A stretch of 64,000 nt of DNA from CAVZZV01 sp963779845. GTDB taxonomy: Bacteria; Bacteroidota; Bacteroidia; Bacteroidales; GCA-2748055. This document shows positions 27,029 through 36,059 of the stretch, piece after piece. The notes beneath the pieces were generated by a model. The model was not told the origin of the DNA. It saw only the letters and a list, made by a program, of their open reading frames with translations, and did no database searches. The position numbers were made by a program, and so were the translations under genes. Position 1 is the stretch's first letter. Each line of letters begins with the position of its first letter. Where the stretch lies: positions 310,001-374,000 of the forward strand of contig CAVZZV010000006.1 in the NCBI GenBank assembly GCA_963779845.1, read 5' to 3'.

Positions 27029-28063
27029 ATGGTAACTCAAAAAATGGATTATTCAGAATTATTGGCAGATTCGGGATTAAAATATTCAAATGATGAGACT
27101 CCGGGTTATCGTCGCAAAAAATACGGAAAGGGATTCATATATATTGATGAACTGGATCAAAAAATCACTGATAAAAAGATCCTTAAACGAATTAAAAGCA
27201 TCGGGATTCCCCCAATGTGGAGAGATGTTTGGATATGTAAATCGAGGAGGGGCCATATTCAGGCAACAGGCAGGGATAGCCTGAACAGGAAACAATATCT
27301 TTACCACGAAACCTGGACAACAATCCAACAGGAAAATAAATTCCATAAGCTGATTGAATTCGGCCAGGCATTACCAGCCATCAGGAAGGCTGTAAGAAAA
27401 GATCTCGAAAAAAAATCCTGGCCAAAAAAAAAGGTGCTTGCTCTGGTAATTGCCATTCTCGATGAAACTTATATCCGGATCGGAAACCGTTATTATTATG
27501 AGACAAATGGCACGCTTGGCTTAACAACCCTTCGACGTAAAAATCTTGAAGTAAACGGGCAAAGCATCACTTTTAAATATAAAGCAAAAAGCAATAAATT
27601 CAGGGAATTGAAGATCAGCAACAAGCGGCTCATCCGGTTGATAAGGCAATGCAGTGAACTCAGGGGTTACGAGGTATTCAGATATCTGGAGAACAGCGGT
27701 CAGACGGTTCCGATAGATTCCTCCGATGTTAATGACTATTTACGTGATATAAGCGGGGAAAACTTTACCACTAAAAATTTTAGGACCTGGGGTGGTACAG
27801 TTTTGGCCATAAGGAAATTTAAGACGGCCAAAGAAAAGGTAGAAGGTAATAGAAAGTTAAAGCTAAGGCGAGCAATAGTAAAAGAAGTCGCAAAGGAACT
27901 GAACAATACCATCGCTGTATGCGAGAAATATTATATTCATCCTGCAGTACTATCAGCGCTTGATGAAACATTCAATCCTGAAACCTGTAATATGGAGAAT
28001 ATAGAACTGGATTTGACAGAAGAAGAAAAAACCGTTCTTGCCATTATTAGATCGGGACAATAG
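27029..28063 (+). CDS. DNA topoisomerase IB (poxvirus/eukaryotic-like)
   Basis: The 344-residue protein matches bacterial topoisomerase IB. An N-terminal binding domain carries GFIYID and PPMWRDVWIC. The catalytic core follows with LDETYIRIGN (Arg150), KNFRTWGGT (Arg252) and the nucleophilic Tyr302 in KYYIHPAV near the C-terminus. It relaxes supercoils via a 3'-phosphotyrosine intermediate without ATP. The start could also be the Met five codons later. It begins the plus-strand run that includes Ku and LigD, though about 195 bp separates it from the next gene. Confidence 0.95.
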   Translation: MVTQKMDYSELLADSGLKYSNDETPGYRRKKYGKGFIYIDELDQKITDKKILKRIKSIGIPPMWRDVWICKSRRGHIQATGRDSLNRKQYLYHETWTTIQQENKFHKLIEFGQALPAIRKAVRKDLEKKSWPKKKVLALVIAILDETYIRIGNRYYYETNGTLGLTTLRRKNLEVNGQSITFKYKAKSNKFRELKISNKRLIRLIRQCSELRGYEVFRYLENSGQTVPIDSSDVNDYLRDISGENFTTKNFRTWGGTVLAIRKFKTAKEKVEGNRKLKLRRAIVKEVAKELNNTIAVCEKYYIHPAVLSALDETFNPETCNMENIELDLTEEEKTVLAIIRSGQ

Positions 28064-28156
28064 GATAAAGTGGGTGTAAAATTGGTTCGGCCTTGTTGCA
28101 TTTATTCGCAAATAGCGGAAATTTTTCCACATTTTGAACCACAGAAGGAGGTGTTA

Positions 28157-28174
28157 AATCCTTCCATAAGGATT
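28157..28174 (+). other. Small intergenic hairpin downstream of topoisomerase IB
   Basis: AATCCTT and AAGGATT form a perfect 7-bp stem around the loop CCAT, 94 bp after the topoisomerase stop. No T run follows, so it is not a convincing terminator. The rest of 28064-28257 shows nothing else I can support. Confidence 0.3.
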
Positions 28175-28257
28175 ATCTGACAAATGGTATACATTATGTC
28201 CCACTGAAATTCCCAATTTGTGAATAAAACAGAAAATATATTTTAAAATCATATACC

Positions 28258-29124
28258 ATGAGCAGCTATAAGGAAACTTCAGAAAATATCAAAGGTCAAA
28301 CTCAGGAAACCCCTGGAAGCGAAGCTAAAATGGATCCTAAACCGGTATTTATCCGGGATGATTATAAAGGTTCAGAAAAATTGAAAGGCAAAACCGCGTT
28401 GATCACCGGAGGCGACTCCGGCATTGGTCGCGCAGTAGGCGTGCACTTCGCACGGGAGGGCGCTAATGTTGCGTTCATTTATCTGAGCGAAGATGAGGAT
28501 GCAATGCAAACAAAAAAACTTATTGAGAAAGAAGGAGCTAAATGTCAGACATTCAAGGGAGATATAAGAGAAATCTCCTTTTGTAAGGAATGTGTGGAAA
28601 AAACTGTAAATGAATTTGGCGGGCTGAATATATTGGTAAATCACGCCGGGGAACAGCATCCTACGGAGGATCCTCAGAAACTCGACTTCAAACTTATGGA
28701 AAAAACATTCCAAACCAACATTTTTGCCATGTACTATATTACCATTCCTGCACTTGAGCATATGCAAGCCGGGGACTGCATTATAAACACGACAAGTGTA
28801 ACCGCCTATGAGGGCAACCCGAAATTCCTGGACTATTCTGCTACAAATGGTGCTGTGGCTTCCTTTACCCGGTCTCTCGCTTTGAATCTCGTTTCAAAAG
28901 AAATCCGGGTCAATGGGATAGCCCCTGGACCAATATGGACTCCCCTGATTGTCGCCACTTTTTCAAAAGACCATGTTGCGGAGTTTGGGAAAAATACGCC
29001 TATGGGCCGAGCAGGACAGCCTTGTGAGGTAGCCCCTGCCTTTGTTTTTCTTGCATCGGAAGACGCATCCTATTTTACCGGACAAATCCTTCACCCCAAT
29101 GGAGGAAAATCGGTTCAAACCTAA
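28258..29124 (+). CDS. SDR-family oxidoreductase, YghA/general-stress type
   Basis: The 288-residue protein has a 30-40-residue N-terminal extension rich in Glu, Gln and Lys, then a classical short-chain dehydrogenase: TGGDSGIGRAVG cofactor motif, NHAGEQHP (usually NNAG in the family), the catalytic Ser in TTSVTAYEGN and Tyr in a modified YSATNG. The normal YxxxK lysine position reads Asn (YSATN), so the active-site Lys appears changed. The family includes the B. subtilis general-stress proteins. It ends 12 bp before ku, so it is probably co-transcribed with the end-joining genes as part of a stress set. Confidence 0.85.
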   Translation: MSSYKETSENIKGQTQETPGSEAKMDPKPVFIRDDYKGSEKLKGKTALITGGDSGIGRAVGVHFAREGANVAFIYLSEDEDAMQTKKLIEKEGAKCQTFKGDIREISFCKECVEKTVNEFGGLNILVNHAGEQHPTEDPQKLDFKLMEKTFQTNIFAMYYITIPALEHMQAGDCIINTTSVTAYEGNPKFLDYSATNGAVASFTRSLALNLVSKEIRVNGIAPGPIWTPLIVATFSKDHVAEFGKNTPMGRAGQPCEVAPAFVFLASEDASYFTGQILHPNGGKSVQT

Positions 29125-29136
29125 AAATAAACACAG

Positions 29137-29904
29137 ATGCCAAGAGCTCTCTGGAAGGGTGGGATCAGCTTTGGACTGGTCTATATTCCCGTTAAATTAT
29201 ATTCAGGATCTGAAAGTCACGACATAGACTTTAACATGTTACGTCAGGGCGATCAATGCCCGATAAAATACATCCGGGTATGCGAAAAAGACGGAAAAGA
29301 GGTACCATGGAAAGAGATCGTGAAGGGACATAAAATGGATGATTTTTTCGTGACCCTTACAGACAAGGATTTTGAAAGTGCCAGATCGGGGAAAAGCGAA
29401 AGTATCGATATAGAGGATTTTGTCAAGGTTGAAGAGATCAATCCCCGGTATTTTGAGAAACCCTATCTTCTGGAGCCTGAAAAAGGAGCCGGTAAAACTT
29501 ACAATTTATTGCGTAAGGCGATCGTCGAATCAAAAATGGCGGGTATTTCTCGTTTTGTTATGCGAAACAGGGAACATCTCGCTTTGTTAATGGCCGACGA
29601 GAAAGTTCTTTATCTCGCTCAGATGAGATTTCATGATGAACTGAGAAAAACGGATGTCCTGAAAATCCCAAATTCAACGCCTTCAAAAGAGGAACTTAAT
29701 ATGGCCAGACAGCTCATCAGCCAAATGAGTACGAGCTTTAATCCAGCCAAATACAAGGATACCTATCAAAAAAAACTGGCCAAAATCATCAAAGCGAAAA
29801 GCGAAAACAAGGAAATTAAGATACCAGATAAGAAACCTCAGGACACGGCCGTCAAGGATCTTTTATCCCAATTGAAGAAAAGCCTGGATATGGCAAATCA
29901 GTAA
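29137..29904 (+). CDS. ku: Non-homologous end-joining protein Ku
   Basis: The 255-residue protein has the bacterial Ku core beginning RALWKGGISFGLVYIPVKLY, with the CEKDGKEVPW and KPYLLEPEKGAGK segments and the Lys-rich C-terminal tail common in Ku partners of LigD. It forms a homodimeric ring on double-strand DNA ends and recruits LigD. It lies 12 bp after the SDR gene and 36 bp before ligD in one transcription unit. All expected parts are present. Confidence 0.96.
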   Translation: MPRALWKGGISFGLVYIPVKLYSGSESHDIDFNMLRQGDQCPIKYIRVCEKDGKEVPWKEIVKGHKMDDFFVTLTDKDFESARSGKSESIDIEDFVKVEEINPRYFEKPYLLEPEKGAGKTYNLLRKAIVESKMAGISRFVMRNREHLALLMADEKVLYLAQMRFHDELRKTDVLKIPNSTPSKEELNMARQLISQMSTSFNPAKYKDTYQKKLAKIIKAKSENKEIKIPDKKPQDTAVKDLLSQLKKSLDMANQ

Positions 29905-29940
29905 CCTTAGGCGTCCGTAAACAGATGGTCACATAAAAAC

Positions 29941-32376
29941 ATGCCAGAGCTTACAACATACAAATCCAAAAGAGATTTCTCTCAAACCCCAGAACCTTCT
30001 GGGATAAAATCCATTTATACTGAATCAAACCGATTTGTAATACAGCTGCATCGTGCCCGAAGACTTCATTACGACTTCAGACTGCAATCAGGGGATGTCC
30101 TCATAAGCTGGGCTATCCCCAAAGAACCGGTACACGACCCAAAAGTCAAGAGACTTGCCGTTAAGGTGGAGGACCATCCATTGGATTATATTCATTTTGA
30201 GGGCAATATACCTGATGGAAACTATGGGGCGGGTACGGTCATGGTCTGGGATATAGGATATTACTATATACATGAAAACCGCTCGGTTCCCAATAGTAAC
30301 GAACTGGAAGAACTGATCAATAAGGGAAGCCTTAGCCTGTATCTCGTTGGGGCAAGAATGAAGGGAAAATTCAATCTGGTAAAAATAAAGAAAAGCGACA
30401 AGGACGAATGGTTATTCATAAAAGCAGAAGAAGAAACAAAAGAAGATGATGAAGAAAGAGCCCGCAGTGTGATTACCGGACGCACTATGGAGGAAATAAA
30501 AGCTGCCGGCAAGCTATGGGATCCGAAAAAAAATGAGGAAAAAAAACCGGGATCCCCTCTAAAAACTTTTGCGGGTAAGCTTGACTTTCCGGGTTTTATT
30601 GAGCCCATGCTCGCGACCCCTTTGGCTGATGCCTTCTCCAGGGATGGTTGGATATTCGAACTTAAGCTGGACGGATTCCGGATTATCTCCGGGAAATTTC
30701 AAAAAAAAATCAGCCTATACTCTCGCAATGGAAATCTCTTCAATGAAAAGTATCCCTTGATTGCGGACGAATTGAACCGTATAAAGGCAGATTTTGTCCT
30801 CGATGGGGAAGTTTGTTTTCTCGATCCTGCCGGTAAAACGGATTTCCAGGAATTGCAAAACGATGCCCACGACCCCAACAGAATTCACTATTATCTATTC
30901 GATATACTCTGGTTAAACGGTCATGATTTGAAATCGATTCCCCTTATACAACGTAAAGAGCTACTTCAGGAATTGCTAAGGGGCCAATCCCCTCATCTTC
31001 ATTTTCTGGAGTACATCGCGAAAGATGGATGTTCCCTTTTCGAAAAGATTAAAACTTCAAAACAGGAGGGAATAATCGCAAAAAAATCCGATAGTTTATA
31101 TTATCCCTCCTTTCGTTCAAAAGAGTGGCTTAAGATTAAATCTGTACTGAGACAGGAAATGATTATTTGTGGCCTGCTTGATTCAGACAAGCCTGGCTAT
31201 AAGTTCAAATCACTGATTTGTGGCCTGTACGATTCCGGGGAACTTATTTATTCCGGAAGGGTGGGTACGGGATTTACGCAAAAAATGCAGGATTCCATTT
31301 ATAACCTGTTGAAGCCCTTATTTATAGCAAAAACCCCGCTTAGTAATCCACCCTCCGATAAAAACATCCGGTGGGTTAAACCTGAAGTAGTCTGTGAAGT
31401 AAGGTTCACGGAATGGACAAAGGAGAGGGTTATGCGTCATCCTTCCTTCATTGGCTTAAGGGAGGATAAAAAACCTGATGAAGTTCATCCGGAAAATCCC
31501 TTGCCGGTGAACAAAATTGAAACCAGAGTCAGCCTTTCAAATCCTGAAAAATTACTTTGGCCGGAAGAAAAAATCAGCAAGAGCGATTTGTTTGAGTACT
31601 ATAAAGCAATTGCTCCATTTATATTACCCTATCTGAAGGATCGGCCTCAGTCCCTCTACCGGACACCGGATGGAATCGCCAAAAAGGGATTTTTTCAGAA
31701 AAACGTTAGCAATATTGCCCCGGATTGGGCTCAGACAGTCAACATAAAGAGCTCAGAAGGGAAATTTACAGAATATCTCTTGTGCAACGATATGGATTCC
31801 CTCCTGTTTATGGTTAATCTGGGGTGCATAGAGATCAATCCCTGGAGTTCCTCGCTTCCCAACCTGGACAATCCGGATTATATGGTTTTTGACCTGGATC
31901 CGGTCGATGTAGGTTTTAAGGCCGTCGCAGAGGTGGCGCATCATGTTCATGATGTTCTGAACAACTTAGGTTTTCCCTCCTATCTAAAAACATCAGGTTC
32001 CAGGGGGCTGCATATTTATGTCCCCACGGAGCCCAATTATTCCTATCCACAGGTACAGGATTTCGTAAAGATTATTGAATCGCACGTGCACCAGCAAACA
32101 AAATCCCTCACCAGTTTTGAACGTTCCCCTTCAAAAAGAAAAGGAAAAATCTATCTGGACTACTTACAGAACGGAAAAGGAAAAACTATGGCTTCCGTAT
32201 ATAGTGTCAGACCCAAGTCCGGTGCTACGGTGTCGACCCCGCTAACCTGGGAGGAACTCACTCCGGAAAGTGACCCCGGTGATTTCACGATCCATACCCT
32301 ACCCCGGCGTATTAAAGAAAAAGGAGATTTATGGAAGAATTTTTTTGAAGAGAGGGTGGATTTGGGAAAGCTGTAA
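29941..32376 (+). CDS. ligD: Multifunctional ATP-dependent DNA ligase D
   Basis: The 811-residue protein carries all three LigD modules. An N-terminal 3'-phosphoesterase (about residues 25-165) has FVIQLHRARRLHYDFRL and NIPDGNYGAG. The ATP ligase (about 215-520) has the adenylated Lys242 in ELKLDGFR. The primase-polymerase domain (about 525-800) has the metal aspartates in FDLDP and the KTSGSRGLHIYVP motif. The order PE-ligase-polymerase is one of the known arrangements. With Ku it trims, fills and seals double-strand breaks. It follows ku by 36 bp. Confidence 0.96.
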   Translation: MPELTTYKSKRDFSQTPEPSGIKSIYTESNRFVIQLHRARRLHYDFRLQSGDVLISWAIPKEPVHDPKVKRLAVKVEDHPLDYIHFEGNIPDGNYGAGTVMVWDIGYYYIHENRSVPNSNELEELINKGSLSLYLVGARMKGKFNLVKIKKSDKDEWLFIKAEEETKEDDEERARSVITGRTMEEIKAAGKLWDPKKNEEKKPGSPLKTFAGKLDFPGFIEPMLATPLADAFSRDGWIFELKLDGFRIISGKFQKKISLYSRNGNLFNEKYPLIADELNRIKADFVLDGEVCFLDPAGKTDFQELQNDAHDPNRIHYYLFDILWLNGHDLKSIPLIQRKELLQELLRGQSPHLHFLEYIAKDGCSLFEKIKTSKQEGIIAKKSDSLYYPSFRSKEWLKIKSVLRQEMIICGLLDSDKPGYKFKSLICGLYDSGELIYSGRVGTGFTQKMQDSIYNLLKPLFIAKTPLSNPPSDKNIRWVKPEVVCEVRFTEWTKERVMRHPSFIGLREDKKPDEVHPENPLPVNKIETRVSLSNPEKLLWPEEKISKSDLFEYYKAIAPFILPYLKDRPQSLYRTPDGIAKKGFFQKNVSNIAPDWAQTVNIKSSEGKFTEYLLCNDMDSLLFMVNLGCIEINPWSSSLPNLDNPDYMVFDLDPVDVGFKAVAEVAHHVHDVLNNLGFPSYLKTSGSRGLHIYVPTEPNYSYPQVQDFVKIIESHVHQQTKSLTSFERSPSKRKGKIYLDYLQNGKGKTMASVYSVRPKSGATVSTPLTWEELTPESDPGDFTIHTLPRRIKEKGDLWKNFFEERVDLGKL

Positions 32377-32522
32377 ATCCCTCCTTATAAACCTGTACTG
32401 GTAAAATCCAGTGAATCCATTAAAACATAAGGGTATTTTTTGAACTTTCTCATCTTATTGAAGTTATACCTAAGAATATTTTTAATTCCTGCTGTTTTTC
32501 TTAATAAGATATATTATTACGA

Positions 32523-33563
32523 ATGAAATACAAAAACTTAGGCAACACCGGCGTACTTGTTTCTGAAATCTGCTTTGGCACCATGACCTTTGGCGGAAAG
32601 GGTTTTTGGGGCTCAATAGGAAAACTTGACCAGGAGCCCGTGAACGATTTGATTAAATATTCCTTTGACCATGGTATCAACTTTATCGATACTGCAAATA
32701 TATATTCAGAAGGGCTTTCCGAAGAACTTACGGGGAAAAGTTTCAGGCAACTCGGTTTGAACAGGCAGGAAATCGTTCTGGCAACAAAACTGAGAGGACG
32801 GGTAGGCCCGGGAGCGAACAGTGTCGGCCTTTCGAGGCTCCATATTATGGATTCGGTCAATGACAGCCTTCGAAGGCTCGACATGGATCATATCGATTTA
32901 CTTTATATTCATGGTGTGGACACGATAACCCCCCTTGAAGAAACCATGCGTGGCCTTGAAGATGTGGTAAGATCAGGAAAAGTGAGATACCTTGGAGTGA
33001 GCAACCATCCCGCATGGATGGTCGCAAAAGCCAATGGAATAGCAGAAAAAATGGGATGGTCAAAATTCGTGGCATCCCAAAATTACTATAGTATTGCCGG
33101 AAGGGACATTGAAAGGGAGATTATTCCCATGGCTCTGCACGAAAAAATTGCCATTATGCCCTGGAGTCCTCTGGCCGGCGGACTATTATCCGGTAAATTC
33201 ACCCGTGATAATCAAAAAGCCGGGGATAGCCGAAGAGATGAGTTCGATTTCCCACCGGTCAATAAAGATCGGGCATACAATATTATCGACTTTATGATAA
33301 AAATAGCCAGGAGCCATGAAGTGTCTCCTGCCCGGGTGGCCCTCTCGTGGATGCTTAAAAAAGATGGGATAACCAGCATCATTATCGGGGCAAAACGCAC
33401 AGAGCAGCTGGCCGACAATATTGCGGCTACTGAATTAGAGCTTTCAGAGAAAGAGATGAATGAACTTAATAAACTCAGTGAACTTCCTTCAGAATACCCT
33501 GGATGGATGGTGGAGAGACAAACTTCAGGACGATGGCCAGACACCAGTGAAGCGTCAAATTAA
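32523..33563 (+). CDS. Aldo/keto reductase
   Basis: The 346-residue protein is an AKR of the Tas/potassium-channel beta-subunit-like group. The catalytic tetrad is visible: Asp in FIDTANIYSEG with its Tyr, Lys in LATKLRG, and His in LLYIHGVD. The C-terminal NADPH-binding segment SIIIGAKRTEQL is present. It should reduce a carbonyl with NADPH in the cytoplasm. It stands alone after ligD with a 146-bp gap. The substrate is unknown. Confidence 0.9.
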   Translation: MKYKNLGNTGVLVSEICFGTMTFGGKGFWGSIGKLDQEPVNDLIKYSFDHGINFIDTANIYSEGLSEELTGKSFRQLGLNRQEIVLATKLRGRVGPGANSVGLSRLHIMDSVNDSLRRLDMDHIDLLYIHGVDTITPLEETMRGLEDVVRSGKVRYLGVSNHPAWMVAKANGIAEKMGWSKFVASQNYYSIAGRDIEREIIPMALHEKIAIMPWSPLAGGLLSGKFTRDNQKAGDSRRDEFDFPPVNKDRAYNIIDFMIKIARSHEVSPARVALSWMLKKDGITSIIIGAKRTEQLADNIAATELELSEKEMNELNKLSELPSEYPGWMVERQTSGRWPDTSEASN

Positions 33564-33703
33564 ATCACTTAATTCATTATCTATAGAACATTAATCAATC
33601 CAGGTTGTTTAAAATAAACACTGCTTTTAAGGTAAAAAAACTTCCTTAAAATAATAAAAATCAAATAAATCCGGATTTTTATACAGTTAAACAAAAAAAG
33701 TTC

Positions 33704-33711
33704 TATTTTTG
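33704..33711 (+). promoter_or_regulatory. Candidate -7 element of the cold-shock gene
   Basis: TATTTTTG fits TAnnTTTG 23 bp upstream of the ATG at 33735. The upstream region is AT-rich with no exact TTG at the usual distance. The leader would be short, unlike the long cold-shock leaders of enterobacteria. Confidence 0.4.
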
Positions 33712-33734
33712 CACAAATTAATTATTAAATTATC

Positions 33735-33926
33735 ATGAATCACGGAAAAGTAAAATTCTTTAATGAGTCCAAAGGTTTTGGCTTTATTAAAGACACAGAA
33801 TCAGAAAAAGAGTATTTTGTACATGCATCAGGCCTTGTTGATGAAGTCAGGGAAGATGATGAAGTAACCTTTGACCTGCAGGAAGGCAGAAAAGGATTGA
33901 ATGCAGTAAATGTTAAACTGGTATAA
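33735..33926 (+). CDS. Cold-shock domain protein
   Basis: The 63-residue protein is a single CSD. RNP1 reads KGFGFI and RNP2 is degenerate as EYFVHAS, with the opening GKVKFFNESKG. It binds single-stranded RNA or DNA and acts as an RNA chaperone. It is a monocistronic gene with a terminator 30 bp after its stop. The usual aromatic triad is present in part (Phe in KFF, GFGF and YFVH). Confidence 0.95.
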   Translation: MNHGKVKFFNESKGFGFIKDTESEKEYFVHASGLVDEVREDDEVTFDLQEGRKGLNAVNVKLV

Positions 33927-33955
33927 AATTTACAAGTAAGAACATACATGCTCTC

Positions 33956-33988
33956 AAAGCCCTCCACAATGTGTAGGGCTTTTTTTTG
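33956..33988 (+). terminator. Rho-independent terminator after the cold-shock gene
   Basis: AAAGCCCT at 33956-33963 pairs with AGGGCTTT at 33975-33982 (8 bp). CAC/GTG can pair inside the loop, and the stem continues into a T8 run. It lies 29 bp after the stop codon. Confidence 0.9.
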
Positions 33989-34142
33989 GCATATTATCCC
34001 CATCAGAGGAAAACTCCAAACCACCATCTGAGATCGGAGAGTGCGGAACCGTCCAAAGAAATATTGCTCTTTCCGGGTGACCCTTTCGAACAATTCACAG
34101 GGAATCTACAAATAATATCCACCACATATACAAATATCAGTT

Positions 34143-34919
34143 ATGGACTTAAGAATTAAAAACCAAAATTTTCTTGTTGGGGGAGCGAGTAGTGGTTTTG
34201 GACTCGCTATTTCTAAAGCTCTTATCGCGGAAGGTGCGCATGTTATAGCTATTGCACGGGGAATGGAAAAGTTGCAGGAATTAAAGAAACTTTCACCCTC
34301 CACTGTTCAGATACTGCAGGCAGATCTGACAGATCCGGAAACCGTGGACAAGATAGATGAAATCCGTAGAATATTTCCTTTGAGCGGAGCGGTTATTAAT
34401 GCCGGGGGTCCCCCCGCCATGTCTTTTCTTGAAAGTCGCCTGGAAGACTGGGACAGTGCATATCAAAAACTCCTGCGCTGGAAGATCGATCTTAGTTTAC
34501 GTTTGAGTAAGAGCATGACAGACCAAAAATATGGAAGAATAGTATACATTGAAAGCTCTGCTATAAAACAACCCCTTGAAAATCTTGTATTAAGCACCTC
34601 CATGAGGTTGGCGGTTGCCGGCTTCGTAAAAACATTATCCAGGGAAATTGCGCGATTCGGAGTAAACGTCAATATCCTGGCCCCCGGCTACCATGATACA
34701 GCTGCGGTTAATCGCATTTTCAATAAAAAAAGTCAGCTAACGGGTAAAACGGTCGAAGAAGTAAAGGCGGAAATAACCGCCCGGATTCCGGTTGGGTTTA
34801 TGGGCCGGCCAGAAGAATTTGCTTCGCTGGCCACATGGCTGCTATCGCCACTGTCTGCTTATATCACCGGACAAACTATTTCGGTAGAGGGTGGGGAAAT
34901 TTCAGGAATATTCGGATAA
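34143..34919 (+). CDS. SDR-family oxidoreductase
   Basis: The 258-residue protein is a short-chain dehydrogenase with a modified cofactor loop (VGGASSGFGLAISKAL), NAGG, a Ser in YIESSAIKQP and the C-terminal PEEFASLATWLLSP and SVEGG segments. The usual YxxxK is not in its standard form (STSMRLAV follows the Ser segment), so catalysis is uncertain; related Bacteroidota proteins share this appearance. It is a single gene, convergent with the mevalonate operon. No substrate can be proposed. Confidence 0.85.
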   Translation: MDLRIKNQNFLVGGASSGFGLAISKALIAEGAHVIAIARGMEKLQELKKLSPSTVQILQADLTDPETVDKIDEIRRIFPLSGAVINAGGPPAMSFLESRLEDWDSAYQKLLRWKIDLSLRLSKSMTDQKYGRIVYIESSAIKQPLENLVLSTSMRLAVAGFVKTLSREIARFGVNVNILAPGYHDTAAVNRIFNKKSQLTGKTVEEVKAEITARIPVGFMGRPEEFASLATWLLSPLSAYITGQTISVEGGEISGIFG

Positions 34920-35105
34920 GAATAACCCCCGGGACGAAAAGGGAAAGGAGTAGAAATGGGAAAGATTTAAAAAACCCACGACCAAACTTTCGGGATTTTA
35001 ATAATCTTGCGAAAATTGGTCATGGGCCGCACCTGAAAACAACCAAAAAAGTATTTAAAGGGGGAACAATCCTTCCTCAAAAAAAGTTCTTTTTGAAGAG
35101 GGATT

Positions 35106-36044
35106 TTATGTTTTCACCGGCAAAACCTCCAAACCATATTCTTTAATACTCTTCTGAGCCCGCAAATAATCCCTGGTAAACCCGAGAACAAAGCCTCCAC
35201 CCCCTGATCCACAGAGTTTAAGTGTGAAATCCCGGGAATCAATGCCCTTTTTCCATAAATTTACGGTTTGGGAGGGAATCATGGTCTCAAAATAATCCAG
35301 TTGAAAAACAGATAAATCCTGTATGTTTTTAAAAAAAATCTCCTTCTTTTCTTCTATCCAGTTGGTTATACACTGAGTATTTAACGGGAGTAAATAATCC
35401 CGGATCGTATCCAAATACTTTTTATTCGAGGTTTTATCAAGAAAATAGCTTACCAGTGGCCCAGTGACAGCAGGCTCTCCTGTATTTACCAGAAAGATGG
35501 AAATATCGGATTCCCCGGGAAGATTTACCTTTAGGATATCTCCGTTCCCTTTGAATAACAGAGGCTTCCCAACCAGACAATTTAAGGGATCCATTCCGGA
35601 ACTCGTTCCATGAAAAAAGGATTCCATTAGAGCGAGCTTTGACTTTAGTTCTTTTAATGAACTTTGATTTACCGGTTTGACTGGTTCCAATGCATATTCC
35701 TGATAAAGAGCAGCAATAAGGGCTCCTGAAGAACCCACTCCATAACCCTGGGGTATGCTTGACTCAAAATACAATCCCCTGTTTAAGTCGGCACTCAAAC
35801 GATCAAGGTCAAGTGCTACATTTCTTTTCAATTCACTATTTTCCTGATAATAATTACGGTATTGCAGAATATCCTGTGCCGACTTGAGAGCTATATCGTG
35901 CGTGGATTTGTTTTCTCCAATAAAACTTAAATAGCCTGAATAATAAGTATAGGGAATGGTAATGGCCATACCTCCATATATCACTGCATACTCCCCAAAA
36001 AGAAGAATTTTCGCATTATATAACGCTTTGGAATGTTTGATCAT
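35106..36044 (-). CDS. Mevalonate kinase (GHMP family)
   Basis: The 312-residue GHMP kinase has the mevalonate-kinase N-terminal motif LLFGEYAVIYGG, the phosphate-binding loop GYGVGSSGALIAAL near residues 98-111, and the C-terminal LCGSGGGGFVLGF. It should phosphorylate mevalonate at C5 with ATP. It is the last gene of the nine-gene operon, starting 15 bp after the diphosphomevalonate decarboxylase. A weak hairpin (35070-35102, CCTC...GAGG with A/T runs) lies just beyond its stop. Among the three GHMP proteins here, the LFGEYAVIYGG motif makes this the best candidate for mevalonate kinase. Confidence 0.88.
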   Translation of the reverse strand: MIKHSKALYNAKILLFGEYAVIYGGMAITIPYTYYSGYLSFIGENKSTHDIALKSAQDILQYRNYYQENSELKRNVALDLDRLSADLNRGLYFESSIPQGYGVGSSGALIAALYQEYALEPVKPVNQSSLKELKSKLALMESFFHGTSSGMDPLNCLVGKPLLFKGNGDILKVNLPGESDISIFLVNTGEPAVTGPLVSYFLDKTSNKKYLDTIRDYLLPLNTQCITNWIEEKKEIFFKNIQDLSVFQLDYFETMIPSQTVNLWKKGIDSRDFTLKLCGSGGGGFVLGFTRDYLRAQKSIKEYGLEVLPVKT

Positions 36045-36059
36045 TATATATTATATGTT

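Noticed and set aside
35070..35102. Possible bidirectional terminator between the SDR gene and mevalonate kinase (CCTC and GAGG with A and T runs)
   Set aside because: Only four G/C-containing pairs, with a bulge before the A/T pairs; too weak to list as a terminator.
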